The notes under the pieces are model-generated. The model saw nothing but the letters and a program-made list of their open reading frames with translations, made no database searches and was not told where the DNA came from. A stretch of DNA of 43,644 nucleotides from Thiogranum sp. Lineage in GTDB: Bacteria > Pseudomonadota > Gammaproteobacteria > DSM-19610. Each line of letters opens with the position of its first letter. The first letter of the stretch is position 1. Location of the stretch: the NCBI GenBank assembly GCA_024636585.1, contig JAGXGS010000072.1, forward strand, positions 1 through 43,644. The letters are read 5' to 3'. A program made the position numbers and the translations under genes. This document shows positions 8,172-17,602 of the stretch, one piece after another.

Positions 8172-10085
8172 CTAGTCTTCCTGTGCGGACGGAACGTCAA
8201 CATCAGCACGCGTACGCAGGCTTTCGACCAGTGTCGTGAGGTTGCTTGCCTGGCGCAGACTCTCGTAGCCCTGAACGATCTGCCGGCGTTCTTCGGGCTG
8301 CATGTTGGCCGGATCGCCATCTGTGACGTCAGTCAACTGGATGAGCGCATAGTCACCATTCATCAACTGGATGCCATGCTCCACGTTGTCACCCGGAGCG
8401 GGTCTCGGCAAGCGGAAGGCTGCGCGCAGCACCTCCGGATTATATCCCGGCGTCGATCGTTCTACGGCTTCTGCCTGGCCTACGGTAATGTTCTCTTTTT
8501 CCTGCAGGTCCGCGATGGCCGCTCCCTGCTCCAGACGTTCCAGCAGTGCTTCGCCTGTCTCTCGCGCCTGCTGCCTGGCGCGCTCTGTTTTAAGCCGCTC
8601 TACGATTTCCTCCCGGATACTTTCGATCGGCGGCAGATGCGGAGGTTCGCGCTCTGCGACACGGACGACGACTGCGTCGCCATGCCCTGTCTCGACAGGT
8701 TCGCTGTTGTTTCCAGCCTCCAGCACATCATCGCTGAAGGCCACACTCAGCACTTCGGGATAGGCACCGATGCCTGGACCGCCCCCAGCAGTTATCCAGT
8801 CACTGGTCTGGATCTCCAGACCCAGTTCCTCTGCCGCCACATCAAGCGAACCCGGTGACTCATAACTCAGATCAGTCAATCGTTCCAGCTGCTCATAGAA
8901 CAGGTCGTCGATCCGCTGCTGCTTCAGCTGAGCCGCCAGCTCGTCGCGCATCTGCTCTAATGGAGGGAGGTCCTCGCGCTTTATCTCTGTCACCTTGATC
9001 AAGTGAAAACCGAACTGTGTACGAACCGGCTCCGACACCTCGCCCTGCTCCAGATCAAATACGGTTTTCTCGAACTCAGGGACCATGGCGCCGGCAGTGA
9101 TAAAGCCCAGGTCGCCGCCACTTTCCGCAGAGCCCGGATCGTCCGAATGTTCACTGGCCAACGCGGAAAAATCCTCGCCTTCGCGAATCCGCGCCAGCAG
9201 GGCTTCAGCTTCCTGTCTTGCCTCCTCCACCGCATCATCCCCGGCGTCGGCTGGCACCTCGATCAGAATATGGCTGGCGCGCCGCTGTTCGAGACTCTTC
9301 ATGGATTCCTGCTTCTGCTCATAAAGCGCCTGCAGTTCCTCCTCATCGACAGCCATGTCATCAACCAGCTGATCTGCTGTCAGGCGCACGTATTCAAGAC
9401 GCACGCGCTCCGGAAGCATCAATTCATCGCGGTGCCTTTCGACATAATCCTGAATCTCGGCATCAGTCACCTGTACATTTGCTTCATAAGGTTCTGCCGC
9501 AATCAGGGCATAGGAAAAATCGCGTTTCTGATACTGCAGCGCGTAGGCAAGTTCCACTTCATAAGGTGTTACAAAGCCGCTACGTGATATACCGCTCACC
9601 AGCTGATCAGCAAGCAGATCATTGCGAGTGTCGGCCTCGAAACCGGAGGGTGAAATACCTTGCTGAGCCAGCAGTCGCTGATAGCGCTCGTCGGAAAATA
9701 CGCCATTTTCCTGGAAGGCGGGAATTGCATGAATCTGCGCAGCCAGCAACTGATCGCTGATAGCCATACCTGCATTGTCAGCGCCCTGCACCAGCAATGC
9801 ACGGCTGATGAGATTATTCAACGCGCGCTGCCGTAATGCCGCTTCGCTGATCAAGTCAGGGTCGTAGTTGTCTCCCAGCATCTGCTGGAGCTGAGCCCGC
9901 TGCTGCTGATAGGCATTCTGCAACTCCCTGGGGCTGATTTCGACATCGTTCACTTTGGCGGAATACACCTGGTTCTTGTCCTGCAGGTAAGAACCAAGAC
10001 CTACCAAAGCAAAGGTGATGATGATGAGGCCGATGATAACCCAGCCAATCCAACCCATCATCTTGTCGCGTATTGCTTGCAGCAT
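8172..10085 (-). CDS. ppiD: Periplasmic folding chaperone / peptidyl-prolyl isomerase PpiD
   Basis: Inner-membrane-anchored periplasmic chaperone that meets proteins emerging from the Sec translocon. It has 637 residues: a short cytoplasmic N-terminus, one membrane helix (about 13-33), a SurA_N-like chaperone region, one parvulin domain (about 268-365, starting RRASHILIEV, with SGGDLGFI and FGFHLIKV) and a C-terminal chaperone region. Length and domain order match PpiD. The position downstream of lon and hupB is the usual proteobacterial one, here with two tRNA genes and a strong terminator in between. The ATG at 10085 is followed by MLQAIRDKMMGWIGW, a standard PpiD start. The Shine-Dalgarno (GGGG) is weak. 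Confidence 0.95.
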   Translation of the reverse strand: MLQAIRDKMMGWIGWVIIGLIIITFALVGLGSYLQDKNQVYSAKVNDVEISPRELQNAYQQQRAQLQQMLGDNYDPDLISEAALRQRALNNLISRALLVQGADNAGMAISDQLLAAQIHAIPAFQENGVFSDERYQRLLAQQGISPSGFEADTRNDLLADQLVSGISRSGFVTPYEVELAYALQYQKRDFSYALIAAEPYEANVQVTDAEIQDYVERHRDELMLPERVRLEYVRLTADQLVDDMAVDEEELQALYEQKQESMKSLEQRRASHILIEVPADAGDDAVEEARQEAEALLARIREGEDFSALASEHSDDPGSAESGGDLGFITAGAMVPEFEKTVFDLEQGEVSEPVRTQFGFHLIKVTEIKREDLPPLEQMRDELAAQLKQQRIDDLFYEQLERLTDLSYESPGSLDVAAEELGLEIQTSDWITAGGGPGIGAYPEVLSVAFSDDVLEAGNNSEPVETGHGDAVVVRVAEREPPHLPPIESIREEIVERLKTERARQQARETGEALLERLEQGAAIADLQEKENITVGQAEAVERSTPGYNPEVLRAAFRLPRPAPGDNVEHGIQLMNGDYALIQLTDVTDGDPANMQPEERRQIVQGYESLRQASNLTTLVESLRTRADVDVPSAQED

Positions 10086-10130
10086 AACAATTGCCCCATG
10101 TTCCGCTTTTTTGCGTTGCTTGCGTCTAAA

Positions 10131-10159
10131 ACAAAAAAGGGCGCCCTGACTGGGCGCCC
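10131..10159 (-). terminator. Rho-independent terminator after hupB-tRNA-Val-tRNA-Asp
   Basis: On the minus strand an 8-bp perfect stem (GGGCGCCC, loop AGTCA, GGGCGCCC) is followed directly by TTTTTTG. It lies 12 bases past the 3' end of tRNA-Asp, so it ends the hupB/tRNA transcript and separates it from ppiD. Confidence 0.9.
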
Positions 10160-10171
10160 ATTCTCTGCAGT

Positions 10172-10248
10172 TGGCGGAGTGGACGGGACTCGAACCCGCG
10201 ACCCCCGGCGTGACAGGCCGGTATTCTAACCAGCTGAACTACCACTCC
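10172..10248 (-). tRNA. tRNA-Asp (GTC)
   Basis: A 77-nt cloverleaf reads on the minus strand. The acceptor stem is GGAGTGG/CCACTCC, the D-arm is GTTCAGCTGGTTAGAAT, the anticodon loop is CTGTCAC (GTC), the T-loop is GGGTTCGAGTCCC, and 3' GCCA is encoded. It closely resembles E. coli tRNA-Asp. It sits 8 bp after tRNA-Val. Confidence 0.97.
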
Positions 10249-10256
10249 ATTAACCT

Positions 10257-10332
10257 TGGTGGGTGCTGAGGGGATCGAACCCCCGACATTCGCCTTGTAA
10301 GGGCGACGCTCTCCCAGCTGAGCTAAGCACCC
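10257..10332 (-). tRNA. tRNA-Val (TAC)
   Basis: A 76-nt cloverleaf reads on the minus strand. The acceptor stem is GGGTGCT/AGCACCC, the D-arm is TAGCTCAGCTGGGAGAGC, the anticodon loop is CTTACAA (TAC), the T-loop is GGGTTCGATCCCC, and CCA is encoded. It starts 12 bp after the hupB stop codon with no terminator between, so it is probably processed from the hupB transcript. Confidence 0.97.
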
Positions 10333-10344
10333 CGGGAAAGCGCG

Positions 10345-10617
10345 CTAGTTTACGGCATCCTTGAAGGCTTTACCAGCCTTAAAGGCAGGCGATTTTGAAG
10401 CCTTGATCTGGATCGTTTCACCGGTTTGCGGATTGCGGCCAGAGCGTGCTGCACGTTCGCGCACCTCGAATGTACCGAAGCCTACGAGCGTGACTGAGTC
10501 ACCCTTGCGCAATGATTCAGTGACTGTATCAAGCACGGCATCAACCGCGCGAGTTGCGTCCGCACGGGACAGATCAGCGGAACTGGCTACGGTATCAATT
10601 AGTTCGGATTTATTCAT
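10345..10617 (-). CDS. hupB: DNA-binding protein HU-beta
   Basis: Small nucleoid-associated protein that bends and compacts DNA as a dimer. The 90 residues match HU along the whole length: helical N-terminus [11 protein letters not shown], then [17 protein letters not shown], the DNA-gripping arm [23 protein letters not shown], and a short C-terminus. GAGGG lies about 8 bases before the ATG. It is downstream of lon but separated from it by a terminator-like hairpin, and it is followed without a terminator by tRNA-Val and tRNA-Asp. The 140 bp upstream hold several AT-rich patches but no promoter I can place with confidence. Confidence 0.97.
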   Translation of the reverse strand: MNKSELIDTVASSADLSRADATRAVDAVLDTVTESLRKGDSVTLVGFGTFEVRERAARSGRNPQTGETIQIKASKSPAFKAGKAFKDAVN

Positions 10618-10760
10618 CGAGCGCGACCCTCAATTTTTAATGTGAAAAAATGTACAGGATCCGACCTGGAGAGGGCGAATCCCGGATTAAAAGGCAAATA
10701 AACTGGAGCCCCCCTAATGTACGCCGCGTTTTATACCAAGCGCGCATCGGAGACGTCAAA

Positions 10761-10808
10761 TAAAAAGCCTGTTATCTGCGCTGCACCAAGCTGATAACGC
10801 AGACAACA
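10761..10808 (-). terminator. Rho-independent terminator after lon
   Basis: On the minus strand an 11-bp stem (TGTTGTCTGCG with CGCAGATAACA, one G-U pair) and a loop of about 17 bases are followed by GGCTTTTTATTT. It lies just past the lon stop codon at 10830. Confidence 0.75.
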
Positions 10809-10829
10809 GACCTTATTCGAGTATAGCGG

Positions 10830-13280
10830 TCAGTGTGTACGAAGCGTTTTCGCTTTCGCAGCCGGTTTGTTTTTTTCCTTCGCTTTTTCTGCGGGCTTTG
10901 GCTCGCCCTTGTCAGTCACAGTCACAGGCACAGGTACATGCAGCAGTGCGATCTCCAGAACCTGATCGATCCATTTGACCGGCCGGATGTCGAGTTTATC
11001 TTTAACGTTCTTGGGTATTTCCGTTAGATCCTTGCGGTTTTCTTCGGGAATAATAACCGTCGTGATGCCGCCGCGATGAGCCGCGAGCAGTTTTTCCTTC
11101 AGGCCACCGATCGGCAGGACTTCACCACGCAGTGTGATTTCACCTGTCATGGCGACATCTGCACGCACCGGTATCTTGGTCAGCGCCGAAACCAGCGTAG
11201 TACACATGCCCACTCCCGCACTCGGGCCATCTTTCGGTGTAGCGCCTTCCGGCACGTGTACATGGATGTCGTACTTCTGGTAAAAATCTTCGTCGATGCC
11301 CAACGCCTGGGCGCGGCTACGCACTACTGTGGTAGCAGCCTGAATAGACTCCTGCATCACATCACCCAGCTGTCCGGTATGGATGAGACGCCCTTTACCA
11401 GGAACAATGGTCGCTTCGATGCTTAACAATTCGCCGCCAACCTCCGTCCAGGCCAGGCCGGTTACCTGCCCGATCTGGTCGTGCGTTTCGGCGCGTCCAT
11501 AGCGGAAACGTTTCACACCAAGGTACTTCTCGATGTTACGTGGCGTAACAACGATTTTGGTAGCGCTCTTCTCAAGCAGCAGCTCCTTGACCACTTTACG
11601 ACAGACCTTGGCGATTTCCCGCTCCAGGTTACGTACACCCGCTTCCCGGGTATAGAAGCGTACGATATCGCGTATCGCATTCTCGCTTATGCTGATCTCA
11701 TCTTCTTTCAATCCGTTATTCGCAATCTGTTTGCTCAACAGATAACGCGATGCAATGTTGATTTTCTCATCCTCGGTATAGCCCGGAATGCGAATGACCT
11801 CCATGCGATCAAGCAACGGGCCAGGAATATTCAGAGAATTTGCCGTCGCGACAAACATGACGTCGGAAAGATCGAACTCGACTTCGAGATAGTGATCTCC
11901 AAACGTGCTGTTCTGTTCCGGATCCAGCACTTCCAGCAGTGCGGAGGAAGGATCGCCGCGGAAATCCATGGACATCTTGTCGATTTCATCAAGCAGGAAC
12001 AGCGGGTTCCTGACGCCTACCTTGGACAGATTCTGGACGATTTTGCCCGGCAGCGAACCGATATAGGTCCGGCGATGCCCACGTATTTCAGCCTCATCGC
12101 GCACACCACCCAGAGACATGCGGGTAAACTTCCGGTTGGTGGCCCGTGCAATCGAGCGCCCGAGAGAGGTCTTGCCGACGCCAGGAGGCCCAACCAGACA
12201 CAGGATCGGGCCCTTCAGTTTGCGCACCCTCTGCTGAACCGCAAGATATTCGACAATGCGTTCCTTGACCTTCTCCAGGCCGTAATGATCTTCATCCAGA
12301 ACAGTCTCAGCTCGCGCCAGATCGTGACGGATTTTGGTGCGCTTTTTCCACGGCGCACTGACCAGCCATTCAATGTAGTTACGCACGACCGTCGCTTCGG
12401 CTGACATCGGCGACATCATCTTGAGCTTATTGAGCTCTGCCTGAGCCTTGGTCTTCGCTTCCTTGCTCATACCGGCCTTGTCGATTTTTTCCTGCAGTTC
12501 CTCGACTTCATTGGGAACGTCTTCCATCTCACCCAGTTCTTTCTGGATGGCTTTCATCTGTTCATTGAGGTAGTACTCGCGCTGGCTCTTTTCCATCTGC
12601 TGCTTGACGCGGCCACGGATGCGCTTCTCGATTTGCAGAACATCTATCTCACCTTCGATGATTCCCATCAGGTGCTCCAGACGTATGCGTACATTCTCGA
12701 TTTCGAGGATGCGCTGCTTTTCGTCGAGCTTGAGCGCCATGTGCGCAGCAATGGTATCTGCGAGCCGGCTCGGTTCATCGATGCCGGAGAGTGAAGTAAG
12801 AATCTCGGGTGGCACTTTCTTGTTCAGCTTGACGTACTGATCAAACAGCGTCAGCAGAGACCGCATCAGCACTTCAACTTCGCGATCTTCTGCCGGTCCG
12901 CCATTTCCTTTCGATTCGATTTCCGCAGAAAAAAACTCGTCCATCTGCTCGAAACGCACCACACTGGCACGCTCTGAACCTTCTACCAGCACCTTTACGG
13001 TACCGTCAGGAAGCTTCAGCAACTGCAGGATTGTCGAAAGAGTTCCGATTTCATGAATGTCGGAGATCTGCGGATCATCAACCTCGGCGCTTTTCTGCGC
13101 AACCAGCAAAATTCTCTTGTCATCATCCATCGCTGATTCGAGCGCGCGAATGGATTTCTCACGACCAACAAACAGCGGAATCACCATGTGCGGGTACACG
13201 ACAACATCGCGCAGGGGCAGCACCGGCACGACCGCCTTCACATCTTTGTTTGTTTCCGGGGTGTTTTCGTTCTGCTCCAT
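10830..13280 (-). CDS. lon: ATP-dependent serine protease Lon
   Basis: Cytoplasmic AAA+ protease that degrades misfolded and regulatory proteins. It has 816 residues: N-terminal substrate domain (about 18-210), coiled-coil region, AAA+ module with Walker A GPPGVGKT (364-371) and Walker B LFLLDEID (427-434), and a C-terminal protease domain. The catalytic dyad is Ser687 in PKDGPSAG and Lys730 in GGLKEK. After the protease domain there is a short Lys/Pro/Ala-rich tail (about 791-816). AGAGG lies about 9 bases before the ATG. A sigma32-like promoter sits about 60 bp upstream. Its place between clpX and hupB is conserved in many Gammaproteobacteria. Confidence 0.98.
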   Translation of the reverse strand: MEQNENTPETNKDVKAVVPVLPLRDVVVYPHMVIPLFVGREKSIRALESAMDDDKRILLVAQKSAEVDDPQISDIHEIGTLSTILQLLKLPDGTVKVLVEGSERASVVRFEQMDEFFSAEIESKGNGGPAEDREVEVLMRSLLTLFDQYVKLNKKVPPEILTSLSGIDEPSRLADTIAAHMALKLDEKQRILEIENVRIRLEHLMGIIEGEIDVLQIEKRIRGRVKQQMEKSQREYYLNEQMKAIQKELGEMEDVPNEVEELQEKIDKAGMSKEAKTKAQAELNKLKMMSPMSAEATVVRNYIEWLVSAPWKKRTKIRHDLARAETVLDEDHYGLEKVKERIVEYLAVQQRVRKLKGPILCLVGPPGVGKTSLGRSIARATNRKFTRMSLGGVRDEAEIRGHRRTYIGSLPGKIVQNLSKVGVRNPLFLLDEIDKMSMDFRGDPSSALLEVLDPEQNSTFGDHYLEVEFDLSDVMFVATANSLNIPGPLLDRMEVIRIPGYTEDEKINIASRYLLSKQIANNGLKEDEISISENAIRDIVRFYTREAGVRNLEREIAKVCRKVVKELLLEKSATKIVVTPRNIEKYLGVKRFRYGRAETHDQIGQVTGLAWTEVGGELLSIEATIVPGKGRLIHTGQLGDVMQESIQAATTVVRSRAQALGIDEDFYQKYDIHVHVPEGATPKDGPSAGVGMCTTLVSALTKIPVRADVAMTGEITLRGEVLPIGGLKEKLLAAHRGGITTVIIPEENRKDLTEIPKNVKDKLDIRPVKWIDQVLEIALLHVPVPVTVTDKGEPKPAEKAKEKNKPAAKAKTLRTH

Positions 13281-13340
13281 CGAAGAATACCTCTATGTCC
13301 TGTGTCGTGCGGGTAGCATCCGCAATTTTGCCATGCTGTT

Positions 13341-13376
13341 CGGCTCTATGTGGGGACATCCATTGGACAATTCAAT
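13341..13376 (-). promoter_or_regulatory. Sigma32-like heat-shock promoter of lon
   Basis: Minus strand: ATTGAAT (13376-13370), a 14-base spacer, then CCCCACAT (13355-13348). This matches the heat-shock consensus CTTGAAA - 13 to 15 bases - CCCCATnT with two mismatches in the -35 and one in the -10. The predicted start near 13341 leaves a leader of about 60 nt before the lon ATG. lon is a known sigma32 target, which supports the reading. Confidence 0.65.
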
Positions 13377-13494
13377 GACGTTTTTGTCTCCACGCGAATG
13401 TTTTTGCAAGAACCAAGCCACTGGCGCACTTGTTCGGCTCAATCCTGAGTGCCGGAAGTGGTCGCTTTGATTATAGTGCTAATTGAGATGAGAC

Positions 13495-13540
13495 TAGAAA
13501 GGCCGGTTCCAGTGACAGTTCGTCAACTGAAACCGGCCCT
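13495..13540 (-). terminator. Probable terminator hairpin after clpX
   Basis: GGCCGGTT and AACCGGCC (13501-13508 and 13531-13538) form an 8-bp GC-rich stem, with further partial pairing inside the loop (CAGT/ACTG). On the minus strand it follows the clpX stop by 16 bases and is followed by the weak T-run TTTCT. It would leave lon mainly on its own promoter. Confidence 0.6.
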
Positions 13541-13554
13541 GTCGGATAGCGACG

Positions 13555-14835
13555 TCAGTCTGACGCTGCGCGCTGTTCGGGTTCGGGTTCGGAATCGTAC
13601 ACCAGATAAGGCGCCGTTTCGCCGGCGATGGCACGCTCGTCGATGACCACTTTCTGTACATTTTCCAGTGACGGCAATTCGTACATGGTATCGAGCAGCA
13701 CGTGCTCCATAATGGTCCTCAAACCACGCGCTCCGGTTTTGCGGGCCATAGCCTTGCGCGCGATAGCCCGCAAAGCTTCATCCCGAAACTCGATTTCCGC
13801 ACCTTCCATCTCAAACAGCTTTGCGTACTGTTTGGTCAGGGCGTTCTTGGGTTCTGTAAGTATCGACACCAATGCATCTTCATCGAGTTCTTCCAGGGTC
13901 GCGACTACCGGGAGACGACCGACAAATTCAGGTATCAACCCGAATTTGATCAAATCCTCCGGCTCCACATCATAGAGAATCTCGCCGACGTTGACGTTCT
14001 CGTCCTTGGTCTTCACTTCAGCAGAAAAGCCGATGCCGCCCTTCTCGGAACGGCTCTTGATGATTTTCTCCAATCCCGAGAAAGCGCCGCCAACGATGAA
14101 GAGGATGTTCGAAGTATTAACCTGAAGAAACTCCTGCTGCGGATGCTTGCGTCCGCCTTGCGGCGGCACTGAGGCAACTGTTCCCTCGATGAGCTTCAGC
14201 AGTGCCTGCTGAACGCCCTCGCCCGAGACATCACGAGTAATCGAAGGATTATCAGACTTCCGGGAAATCTTGTCGATTTCGTCAATATAAACAATACCGG
14301 TCTGCGCCTTCTCGACGTCGTAATCGCACTTCTGCAACAGCTTCTGAATAATGTTCTCGACATCTTCACCGACATACCCGGCTTCGGTCAGAGTCGTGGC
14401 ATCAGCGATTGTAAACGGCACATTCAGCAGGCGCGCCAGAGTTTCCGCAAGCAGCGTCTTGCCGGAACCAGTTGGACCGATAAGCAGGATATTGCTCTTC
14501 GAAAGCTCCACCTCATCCTTCTTGTGCCCGGCTTCCAACCGCTTGTAGTGGTTGTATACAGCAACAGACAGAACTTTTTTGGCGTTTACCTGGCCAATGA
14601 CATACTCGTCGAGAACTCCGTTGATTTCCTGCGGCTTCGGCAGTTTGTTACTTCCGGTCGCGGTCTTCTCCTGCATTTCTTCTCTGATGATGTCGTTGCA
14701 AAGCTCGACACATTCATCACAGATAAACACTGAAGGTCCGGCGATTAACTTGCGAACTTCGTGCTGACTTTTTCCGCAGAAAGAACAGTACAACAGCTTT
14801 CCGTCGTCGCCCTTACCGTTTCGGTCATTACTCAT
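13555..14835 (-). CDS. clpX: ATP-dependent unfoldase subunit ClpX
   Basis: AAA+ unfoldase that recognises tagged proteins and feeds them to ClpP. I start it at the ATG at 14835 ([22 protein letters not shown]); the frame runs 14 codons further upstream, but ClpX homologues begin here. The 426 residues show a zinc-binding domain with Cys17, Cys20, Cys39 and Cys42, Walker A GPTGSGKT (120-127), pore loop GYVGE (153-157), Walker B IVYIDEID (181-188) and the ClpP-docking IGF loop (268-270). It lies 183 bp after clpP; that gap holds a candidate promoter. The upstream GGGGAT is a modest ribosome site. Confidence 0.98.
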   Translation of the reverse strand: MSNDRNGKGDDGKLLYCSFCGKSQHEVRKLIAGPSVFICDECVELCNDIIREEMQEKTATGSNKLPKPQEINGVLDEYVIGQVNAKKVLSVAVYNHYKRLEAGHKKDEVELSKSNILLIGPTGSGKTLLAETLARLLNVPFTIADATTLTEAGYVGEDVENIIQKLLQKCDYDVEKAQTGIVYIDEIDKISRKSDNPSITRDVSGEGVQQALLKLIEGTVASVPPQGGRKHPQQEFLQVNTSNILFIVGGAFSGLEKIIKSRSEKGGIGFSAEVKTKDENVNVGEILYDVEPEDLIKFGLIPEFVGRLPVVATLEELDEDALVSILTEPKNALTKQYAKLFEMEGAEIEFRDEALRAIARKAMARKTGARGLRTIMEHVLLDTMYELPSLENVQKVVIDERAIAGETAPYLVYDSEPEPEQRAASD

Positions 14836-14925
14836 GCGATATCCCCGACTTGCGGTCTTTTTCCCTAACCATAACAACGGCCGATCTATGATCGCCTTAA
14901 CATTCAGGCTTTTGCGAACACACCT

Positions 14926-14961
14926 GGATACTATTCAACTACGTCGTAACCCGCGTGACAA
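14926..14961 (-). promoter_or_regulatory. Candidate sigma70 promoter for clpX
   Basis: Minus strand: TTGTCA (14961-14956), 17 bases, TTGAAT (14938-14933). The -35 matches consensus at 5 of 6 positions and the -10 at 4 of 6. It sits in the unusually wide clpP-clpX gap, leaving a leader of about 90 nt. Confidence 0.35.
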
Positions 14962-15018
14962 GTGTTTCCGGTGCTAATCAGAGGTTTTTCGGCTGAAAAT
15001 CCCTGCAGTACCTGAATG

Positions 15019-15675
15019 TCAATCGGTGGCGTTTTGCTTGGCGATTTCCTTGCGCGACACAAGAATCTGATCAATCAGACCATAGTCCTTCGACTGTTCC
15101 GCACCAAGAAAGTTGTCCCGATCGGTGTCGTGCTGAATCTTCTCCATGGGCTGCTCGGTATGGAGAGAGAGAATACTGTTGAGGCGCTCCCGTACCAGGA
15201 GGATTTCCCGGGCGTGGATATCAATGTCGGTCGCCTGCCCCTGAAAGCCTCCGAGCGGCTGATGAATCATCATCCGCGAGTGTGGCAGGCAGTAGCGCTT
15301 ACCCTTGGTGCCACCGGCCAGAAGTATGGCGCCCATGCTGGCTGCCTGACCGATACACATGGTACTGACATCTGCTTTTATAAATTGCATGGTGTCATAA
15401 ATGGCCAGACCTGCTGTCACGGAACCACCCGGGGAATTGATATACAGGTGAATATCCTTGTCAGGATTCTCCGACTCAAGAAAGAGCAGCTGCGCCACCA
15501 CCACATTGGCCATGTAGTCTTCGACCGGACCGACCACGAATATGACCCGCTCTTTGAGCAGACGGGAATAAATATCGTAGGCACGCTCGCCTCGAGCCGT
15601 CTGTTCAATCACCATGGGGACCAGGTTCAGCGCCTGAATATTTCCCGCTCCGCTCTTTGAATTGCTTTCGAACAT
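15019..15675 (-). CDS. clpP: ATP-dependent Clp protease proteolytic subunit ClpP
   Basis: Serine peptidase forming the 14-subunit barrel that degrades substrates unfolded by ClpX. It has 218 residues. The catalytic triad is Ser113 (GQAASMGA), His138 (MMIHQP) and Asp187 (DTDRDNF). The N-terminal 14-16 residues before [11 protein letters not shown] correspond to the self-cleaved propeptide seen in E. coli ClpP. The barrel-contact segment [18 protein letters not shown] is intact. AGGA lies about 8 bases before the ATG. It follows tig by 29 bp with no terminator, so tig-clpP is probably one transcript. Confidence 0.98.
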   Translation of the reverse strand: MFESNSKSGAGNIQALNLVPMVIEQTARGERAYDIYSRLLKERVIFVVGPVEDYMANVVVAQLLFLESENPDKDIHLYINSPGGSVTAGLAIYDTMQFIKADVSTMCIGQAASMGAILLAGGTKGKRYCLPHSRMMIHQPLGGFQGQATDIDIHAREILLVRERLNSILSLHTEQPMEKIQHDTDRDNFLGAEQSKDYGLIDQILVSRKEIAKQNATD

Positions 15676-15704
15676 CAGCTTTTCCTTTGCCTGTGAAGGC
15701 CTGA

Positions 15705-16979
15705 TCAGGCCTTCATAAGCTCATCAAATGTATATGGTTTGTCTTGCACCTGAGCTTGCGACGCAATCCAGTCGACCACCGTTTCTTCCATCACCATGGT
15801 CTGAATTCCCGAGAGCATTTCCTGATTACTGTAGTACCAGTTCACTACTTCTTCCGGTTTTTCGTAAGATTGCGCCAGATCCTGGATTACCTGTCGCACC
15901 CGCTCCGAATCGATCTGCAGCTGATTGCGCTTGATGATCTCTGAAATCAGCAAGCCCAGCGATACCCGCCGCCTGGCCTGCGCCTCCAGATCATCACGGG
16001 CGACTGCTGAGTCGGCACCAGTTTCCGCTTTCTTGACCAGAGCATCCACTTCGGCGTCGATCAATGACGAGGGCACCTCAATATCCGCCTTTTGAAGCAG
16101 CGCATCGAATACCTGTTGCTTGAGACGAGACTTTATCATCGCATCGAGCTCGCGCCGCATGTTTTTTCCTACCTCTTCGCGCAACTGCTCAAGACCGCCT
16201 TCGCCGACCCCGAAAGTCCGCGCGAACTCGTCATCCAGTTCTGGCAGTACCGGTTCTGCAACGCTATTGACGCTGACGGCAAATTGCGCCTGCTTCCCTG
16301 CCATCTCCTGTGCCTGATAGTCCTCGGGAAAGGTAACATCGATAGTTTTCTGCTCACCTGCCGCGAGGCCGGTCAACTGTTCTTCAAAACCGGGAATCAT
16401 TGCTCCGCTGCCAAGCTCCAGGGGCACATTTTTCGCCGCATTGCCCTGGAATGGCTGACCATCGATGGTTCCTTCGAAATCAATTTCCAGCCTATCGCCG
16501 CTAACCGCGGCACGTTCAACCGGACTCCAGGTAGCGCGCTGCTTGCGCAACTTGCTGAACATGTTGTCGACATCTGATTCGCTGATCTCCGCTACCGGCC
16601 GTTCGATCGTGATGTCGCTCAGCTGCGGCGGCTCCACTTCCGGATAGACTTCGAACGTGGCAACGAACTCCAGCTCCTGACCCGGTTCATTGCGCGTCTG
16701 CTCGATTGTCGGCTGACCTACCGGGCGAATGTTTTCCTGCTGCAGAGCCTGTTCGTAGCTTGAGGCCATCAGCTCACCTGCCGCCTCCTGGCGCACCTGT
16801 TCTCCATAGCGCTTTTTCACGACGCTGAGAGGAACCTTGCCGGGGCGGAAGCCGTCTATACGGACCGAACGGGATAACTGCTGCAGCTTGTTTTCGACCT
16901 GGTTATCTATTTGCTCAGCGGGCAATTGTATCGTCATACGACGGCCCAATCCGCTGGTCGTTTCTACAGAGACTTGCAT
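15705..16979 (-). CDS. tig: Trigger factor (ribosome-associated chaperone)
   Basis: Binds the ribosomal exit tunnel and shields nascent chains; also a prolyl isomerase. I start it at the ATG at 16979 ([15 protein letters not shown]), 7 bases after AGAGG; ten further upstream codons are open but unlike the family. The 424 residues contain the ribosome-docking signature GFRPGKVP (43-50), a central FKBP-like isomerase domain (about 160-245, [19 protein letters not shown] onward) and a long helical C-terminal chaperone domain. tRNA-Leu lies 87 bp upstream without a terminator between them, so the two may share a transcript. clpP follows by 29 bp. Confidence 0.97.
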   Translation of the reverse strand: MQVSVETTSGLGRRMTIQLPAEQIDNQVENKLQQLSRSVRIDGFRPGKVPLSVVKKRYGEQVRQEAAGELMASSYEQALQQENIRPVGQPTIEQTRNEPGQELEFVATFEVYPEVEPPQLSDITIERPVAEISESDVDNMFSKLRKQRATWSPVERAAVSGDRLEIDFEGTIDGQPFQGNAAKNVPLELGSGAMIPGFEEQLTGLAAGEQKTIDVTFPEDYQAQEMAGKQAQFAVSVNSVAEPVLPELDDEFARTFGVGEGGLEQLREEVGKNMRRELDAMIKSRLKQQVFDALLQKADIEVPSSLIDAEVDALVKKAETGADSAVARDDLEAQARRRVSLGLLISEIIKRNQLQIDSERVRQVIQDLAQSYEKPEEVVNWYYSNQEMLSGIQTMVMEETVVDWIASQAQVQDKPYTFDELMKA

Positions 16980-17066
16980 ATTGTTACCTCTACCTGAGAC
17001 CAATTTCACCTAGTCCACCTGCTGACCAGCGCTCCAGCGTGCTTCAGCCCGGGGGGATCGTTATTA

Positions 17067-17151
17067 TGGTGCGAAAGGAGAGACTCGAACTCTCACGGGT
17101 TGCCCCACAGGAACCTAAATCCAGCGCGTCTACCAGTTCCGCCACTTTCGC
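17067..17151 (-). tRNA. tRNA-Leu (TAG)
   Basis: An 85-nt class II tRNA reads on the minus strand. The acceptor stem is GCGAAAG/CTTTCGC, the anticodon loop contains TTTAGGT (TAG), the long variable arm is TTCCTGTGGGGCAACCCGTG, the T-loop is GAGTTCGAGTCTC, and CCA is encoded. It is separated from the upstream tRNA-Lys by a terminator and by a palindromic -10 region. Confidence 0.95.
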
Positions 17152-17192
17152 AATATCCGCCAACCGTATGATTCCTTGGGGATAGCGTGCAA

Positions 17193-17227
17193 GCCCTCGA
17201 TTATACGGGTTGAACAACTCGTATAAT
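17193..17227 (-). promoter_or_regulatory. Palindromic -10 / operator-like element upstream of tRNA-Leu-tig
   Basis: 17200-17227 is a 28-bp palindrome with a single mismatched pair (17208/17219): arms ATTATACG and CGTATAAT, inner arms GTTG and CAAC around AA. On the minus strand the downstream arm supplies TATAAT (17205-17200), about 49 bases before tRNA-Leu. No good -35 hexamer is visible at normal spacing. The same arm gives TATAAT on the plus strand at 17222-17227. It could be an operator, a processing hairpin or a promoter needing an activator. Confidence 0.45.
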
Positions 17228-17248
17228 CACAAGACCAGTATGGTATTA

Positions 17249-17273
17249 GAAAAAACCCGCGTATGCCGCGGGT
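17249..17273 (-). terminator. Rho-independent terminator after tRNA-Lys
   Basis: Minus strand: ACCCGCG, loop GCATA, CGCGGGT, then a T-run. It lies 5 bases after the encoded CCA of tRNA-Lys and ends the Pro-Arg-His-Lys tRNA transcript. Confidence 0.88.
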
Positions 17274-17277
17274 AAGT

Positions 17278-17353
17278 TGGTGGGCCGTGAAGGGCTCGAA
17301 CCTTCGACCAAGAGATTAAGAGTCTCCTGCTCTACCAACTGAGCTAACGGCCC
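17278..17353 (-). tRNA. tRNA-Lys (CTT)
   Basis: A 76-nt cloverleaf reads on the minus strand. The acceptor stem is GGGCCGT/ACGGCCC, the D-arm is TAGCTCAGTTGGTAGAGC, the anticodon loop is CTCTTAA (CTT), the T-loop is AGGTTCGAGCCCT, and CCA is encoded. It is the last gene of the four-tRNA unit. Confidence 0.95.
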
Positions 17354-17359
17354 GCAAAA

Positions 17360-17436
17360 TGGGGCGAGCGATGGGACTCGAACCCACGACGACCGGAATC
17401 ACAATCCGGGGCTCTACCAACTGAGCTACGCCCGCC
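17360..17436 (-). tRNA. tRNA-His (GTG)
   Basis: A 77-nt cloverleaf reads on the minus strand. The extra 5' G(-1) typical of tRNA-His is encoded opposite the discriminator C. The acceptor is GCGGGCG/CGCTCGC with one G-U pair, the anticodon loop is TTGTGAT (GTG), the T-loop is GGGTTCGAGTCCC, and CCA is encoded. Confidence 0.95.
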
Positions 17437-17480
17437 ATTAATACTGTTATCTCTGCGCCCGAATGCGCAGCCACTGCCTC

Positions 17481-17557
<77 letters not shown>

Positions 17558-17602
17558 TAAATCGCTCTCTGTCACTCGCGCATTGTCGTACTAGCAGAAT
17601 TT

